Below, piece by piece: positions 50,492 through 53,507 of a DNA stretch of 53,507 bases (its first letter is position 1; every line of letters begins with the position of its first letter). The notes beneath the pieces are model-generated. The model was not told the origin of the DNA. It ran no database searches and saw nothing but the letters and a program-made list of their open reading frames with translations. The stretch is from Lachnospiraceae bacterium. Lineage in GTDB: Bacteria > Bacillota > Clostridia > Lachnospirales > Lachnospiraceae. The position numbers were made by a program, and so were the translations under genes. The stretch spans positions 1-53,507 of the forward strand of contig JAFYYN010000175.1 in the NCBI GenBank assembly GCA_017557525.1, in the 5' to 3' direction.

Positions 50492-51565
50492 TTAAGAATT
50501 TAGGATATATACGTCGAAATACATAATCCTTCCACGTTTGAGCTCGATCGTTAGTGAAACATTTTTCTTTTTCCCACGATAGCTTTGCTCTTTGTCATCA
50601 TAACTGCCTGAAAAACCGGCATTCTTCAGTTCATCAATGTATTTTACCATGTAAGATTTGTCGACATCGGCTATATATAATCTTGCACTGGTGTCGGAGA
50701 GTGAATCAACACTGATCTTATCAGCCTCAGGCTCAGGCAGATACTGAACACCGCCGGACTTAGGCCAGTAAAACTCGCTGTATTCCAGATGCTTGTTCAT
50801 GGTAATACTGAGTTCTGTGCCATAAAACAGGTTAAGCTCAAGCTCATCATCCTTGTCATTGTAGGCAACATAGGTTCTTTCTTTGTAAACCTGATCAATA
50901 TTGTAGCCGGCAGCCTGACACTGTCTAACATAATCATCAAAGAAATCCTTGTCAATATCGGGGATCCTTGCACTTAAGTATCTGTCAGAGTTATAAAGAT
51001 CACGCGCTGACTTTTTAGGCTCAGGCAGATCGCTGCCCATACCGAGAGTGGGCCATTGCTTTTCTTCGTTACGGCTAGGGGCACTGCTTGAGGAATTACC
51101 CACAGCAACAAGCCATACTATGATAAAAAACGCCGCCAGACCTGCAAGTACCGATGATGCAATTGAGAGCTTGTCACTGCCACCTCTTCTGTACATCGCT
51201 TTTAGGAAAATGGAAGCAAAAACGAAGATTATCTGCAGACTTGAGATAATACCCGCGAATAAGTAGCCTGAATCAAAGCAGTAAGCAGTCATTATAACCA
51301 CAAAGATCAGGAAAATAGTGAGCAGGACTATAAGTATCGTGTCCTTGGCACCCTTTTCGGCCTTCGCAGCCATCAGAGTCTTACGGTTATCAGCAACTAT
51401 GGCATCAACCATTTTCTTATTTTCTTTTTTGATCTCGTTTACGGCTTTATCCAGTTCCTTTTTGGAAACATTGTCAAATGGCTCCACCGTACCGCAGAAA
51501 GGGCAGGAAAACACCCGGTTTTTCTGGTCAATGGTCATGACACCGCCACATTGTTTACAGTTCAT
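50492..51565 (-). CDS. Zinc-ribbon membrane protein with two repeated C-terminal domains (DUF6591-like)
   Basis: 357 residues, the only minus-strand gene. An N-terminal zinc ribbon, CKQCGGVMTIDQKNRVFSCPFCG (residues 3-25), is followed by a charged helix and three hydrophobic segments (about 78-98, 104-121, 135-156). Two similar domains follow. One starts YLSARIPDIDKDFFDDYVRQC (about 197), the other ARLYIADVDKSYMVKYIDEL (about 287); both end in beta strands. This duplicate fits what I recall of DUF6591, without certainty. AAGGAG lies about 13 bases before the ATG. The zinc-ribbon-then-membrane plan echoes the gene at 43709. Function unknown. Confidence 0.7.
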   Translation of the reverse strand: MNCKQCGGVMTIDQKNRVFSCPFCGTVEPFDNVSKKELDKAVNEIKKENKKMVDAIVADNRKTLMAAKAEKGAKDTILIVLLTIFLIFVVIMTAYCFDSGYLFAGIISSLQIIFVFASIFLKAMYRRGGSDKLSIASSVLAGLAAFFIIVWLVAVGNSSSSAPSRNEEKQWPTLGMGSDLPEPKKSARDLYNSDRYLSARIPDIDKDFFDDYVRQCQAAGYNIDQVYKERTYVAYNDKDDELELNLFYGTELSITMNKHLEYSEFYWPKSGGVQYLPEPEADKISVDSLSDTSARLYIADVDKSYMVKYIDELKNAGFSGSYDDKEQSYRGKKKNVSLTIELKRGRIMYFDVYILNS

Positions 51566-51692
51566 ATCTTAAACTTTCTCCTTGAATCCTTAACAATAAT
51601 ACATCATTTATAGTAACATAATATCAAGAAAAAAGCAATACGGACAAAAAGATAAAACATTAGGATTTTCAAGGGTATTTTGTAAATATTTA

Positions 51693-51721
51693 TTGATAAA
51701 ACACTGAAAAATAGGTATAAT
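51693..51721 (+). promoter_or_regulatory. Sigma-A promoter of the GH20 gene
   Basis: TTGATA (51693-51698), 17-base spacer, TATAAT (51716-51721). Transcription would begin at or next to the REP-like palindrome at 51728, leaving a 170-base leader. The gap 51566-51900 otherwise holds no gene. Confidence 0.75.
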
Positions 51722-51727
51722 ATATAT

Positions 51728-51770
51728 GGGGTCAGACCCCTCTGCTGCGTTAAAGTGCTAAAGTGGCAGA
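51728..51770. repeat. REP-like palindrome, GGGGTCAGACCCC type
   Basis: The core GGGGTCAGACCCC (51728-51740) is a perfect palindrome around one A. TCTGC (51741-51745) pairs with GCAGA (51766-51770). A close copy of the core lies at 53358-53370. Confidence 0.65.
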
Positions 51771-51900
51771 CCTCTGGATTTACTTATATAAAAAAATTGA
51801 AATTTTGATATTAAATGTGAAAATTGATTAATTTACTTCCCAAAATATGTAAAAATTTAGGTAGTAAATTTTCAAAGCACTCAAGAATAGAGAGTATAAT

Positions 51901-53442
51901 ATGATACCGGTACCGATGAAATTTATAAAAAAGAATAAAGAAATACAAATCCCTGAAAATATTAACTACAAAGAAAACCAAGCTCTTGGAAGTGAAGCCT
52001 ATAAAATAACTGTAAATGCTAACGGTGCCTTTGTAGAATATAGTGACCATCGTGGAAAAATATGGGCTGATCAGACTTTAAAAAGTATCACAAAAAACGG
52101 TAAAATCTCTGAATGTGAGATCTATGATTACCCCCAATATCACCATAGAGGACTAAACTTTGATGTTTCTCGTCATTTCTTTATTGTAGAAGAAGTCAAG
52201 AAAGTACTTGATATGATGTCAATGCTTAAAATGAATGTTCTTCATTGGCATCTGTCAGACGATCAGGGCTTTCGTATTGAAAGTTTTAAATTCCCTGATC
52301 TGCAAAAAGAAAGCATAGACTATTATACCCAGGAACAGATAAGAGATATAGTAAATTATGCAGAGGAACGAGGCATAGAAGTTGTCCCGGAAATAGATAT
52401 GCCTGGTCATACACGAGCTATACTTGCCGCAAGACCGGATTTAAGCTGTACCAAAAGAAAACTTAAGCCCGGAAAAGATGCCGGAATTTATAAAAGGATA
52501 TTCTGTGCAGGAAACGAGGCTGTTTATACTTTCCTCGAGGAGCTTTTTGATGAAATATTGCCATTGTTTAAGAGTAATCGGTTTCATATCGGAGGCGATG
52601 AAGCACCCAAGGCAATGTGGAAAGCGTGTCCTCTTTGTAATGCAAAACTAAAAGAGCTTGGTCTTAACAATATGCAGGAATTACAGGGATACTTTGGTAG
52701 GCGTGTAACGGACATCCTAAAGAAATACGGAAAACGTCCCATAATGTGGAATGATGCCCTGGTAGGGAAAAAAGTTTCGAAAGATGCACAGATTCAGTAC
52801 TGGACTCCTTCATACAACAGACAGACCGTCGAATTTGTTAAAGCAGGCGGTGAGTGGATTTTCTCAGATATGCATGAGGTTTATCTGGACTATCCATATT
52901 CCATGACAGGTCTAAAGAAAATGTATGAAATGGTAATGGATTTTGCCGATGAAGGTGGTTTTGAGTCTTATCCACCGATTGGTATGGAAGCTTGCATTTG
53001 GACTGAAAGAGTTGACTCTGATGAGAAGCTGGAAGAACGCCTCTTACCGAGATTATTTGCTCTTGCTGAGCTTTCCTGGTCGGGACGGGTTTCAACATAT
53101 GAAGAATTTGAAGAGAGATGTAAAGAAGAAGCAGAAAGATTTTCTCAAATAGGTTACACAGTAAAGGACCAGGCATGGTGGAACCCTAAAGGAGAAGAAG
53201 CAAAACTTGAAGCTGAGGCTTTCATGAAATCCATGAGCACAGGATGTATAGAGGAAGATCCTGAAGAAATGGCAAACTGGGAAGAAGAACAGGCGGAAGA
53301 AGGAAAAAACAATTATGCTGCCGGTCAGAAGTATAAGGAGAGATTTCTGGATATGTGGGGGTCAGTCCCCAATGTGGTCAAATTAAGCCTTCAAACCCTT
53401 GAAATTACTGGGGTTTCAAAATTCCAAATTGCATCAGATTAG
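51901..53442 (+). CDS. Cytosolic GH20 beta-N-acetylhexosaminidase
   Basis: 513 residues. The short N-terminal domain (1-80) precedes the catalytic barrel, which opens YHHRGLNFDVSRHFF and continues LHWHLSDDQGFRIE and PEIDMPGHTRA. The catalytic Asp-Glu pair is D233-E234 in FHIGGDEAPKAMW. CPLC nearby is an unusual cysteine pair. No signal peptide is present, so it acts inside the cell, on imported N-acetylglucosamine oligosaccharides if it follows its family. AGAGAG precedes the ATG. The last 25 codons, after KERFLDMW, are encoded by a REP-like palindrome and following DNA and are probably not ancestral. Confidence 0.92.
   Translation: MIPVPMKFIKKNKEIQIPENINYKENQALGSEAYKITVNANGAFVEYSDHRGKIWADQTLKSITKNGKISECEIYDYPQYHHRGLNFDVSRHFFIVEEVKKVLDMMSMLKMNVLHWHLSDDQGFRIESFKFPDLQKESIDYYTQEQIRDIVNYAEERGIEVVPEIDMPGHTRAILAARPDLSCTKRKLKPGKDAGIYKRIFCAGNEAVYTFLEELFDEILPLFKSNRFHIGGDEAPKAMWKACPLCNAKLKELGLNNMQELQGYFGRRVTDILKKYGKRPIMWNDALVGKKVSKDAQIQYWTPSYNRQTVEFVKAGGEWIFSDMHEVYLDYPYSMTGLKKMYEMVMDFADEGGFESYPPIGMEACIWTERVDSDEKLEERLLPRLFALAELSWSGRVSTYEEFEERCKEEAERFSQIGYTVKDQAWWNPKGEEAKLEAEAFMKSMSTGCIEEDPEEMANWEEEQAEEGKNNYAAGQKYKERFLDMWGSVPNVVKLSLQTLEITGVSKFQIASD
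53357..53370. repeat. REP-like core inside the 3' end of the GH20 gene
   Basis: GGGGTCAGTCCCC at 53358-53370 differs by one base from the element at 51728-51740. It is read as WGSVPN in the GH20 frame. Confidence 0.6.
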
Positions 53443-53475
53443 CCTTGAAGCCTTGTGCTTCAAGGCTTTTATTGT
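53441..53475 (+). terminator. Rho-independent terminator of the GH20 gene
   Basis: AGCCTTGAAGC (53441-53451) pairs with GCTTCAAGGCT (53457-53467) over CTTGT, followed by TTTATTGTTG. The stem begins within the TAG stop codon. Confidence 0.88.
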
Positions 53476-53507
53476 TGTTAATAAATTCTTAATACATTTC
53501 TTCAAAA

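Overview
This window is chromosomal DNA from a low-to-moderate GC Firmicute, most likely an anaerobic gut or rumen Lachnospiraceae (Butyrivibrio, Pseudobutyrivibrio or Roseburia type). The support is the rimP-nusA-ylxR-ylxQ-infB-rbfA-nrnA-truB-ribF order, AGGAGG-type ribosome binding sites, clear sigma-A promoters spaced 16-17 bases, Rpn-family PD-(D/E)XK proteins, GH94 and GH20 enzymes, and many zinc-ribbon membrane proteins of the kind common in that family. All genes but one (50492-51565) lie on the + strand. The genus is inference; I could not run any search.

Layout. 1-4403: the end of an Mrp/ApbC Fe-S carrier, a small zinc-ribbon membrane protein, an Rpn-like nuclease with a possible internal second product, and lepA. 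4446-11135: an HD-GYP (cyclic di-GMP phosphodiesterase type) membrane sensor followed by a carbohydrate ABC importer (ATPase, two permeases, a binding protein with both a lipid anchor and a C-terminal membrane helix). 11264-14105: an OB-fold-like lipoprotein, an orphan VirD4-like ATPase with a degraded Walker B, and hpt. 14173-23471: the translation-factor operon. It is interrupted between infB and rbfA by a gene-free stretch holding a 250-base nested palindrome, and its leader carries another palindromic element.

23566-31717: a large secreted LRR/SLH-like/Gly-Ser-Thr-linker/LRR_5 protein, a cytosolic von Willebrand A protein with two zinc ribbons, and a GH94 disaccharide phosphorylase preceded by a translationally coupled 26-codon leader ORF. 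32078-40925: a complete oligopeptide-type ABC importer in which several subunits are much longer than the family norm. The binding protein is 950 residues, OppC carries an extra external domain, and both ATPases carry coiled-coil-like insertions. 40981-47313: poorly characterised membrane proteins (two with zinc ribbons or related architecture, one DUF2339-like). 47371-53475: rpsO with a structured leader, folC, a secreted BIG2-polysaccharide deacetylase, a minus-strand zinc-ribbon membrane protein and a cytosolic GH20 hexosaminidase.

How the genes fit together. The ABC importers, GH94 phosphorylase and GH20 hexosaminidase fit a saccharolytic and peptide-scavenging cell that takes up oligomers and breaks them down in the cytoplasm. 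The HD-GYP protein next to the sugar importer suggests a link between nutrient sensing and cyclic di-GMP. Several REP-like palindromes are scattered between genes. One supplies a ribosome binding site and another appears to encode the C-terminus of the GH20 protein. I saw no rRNA, tRNA, CRISPR array, intact transposase or phage gene.
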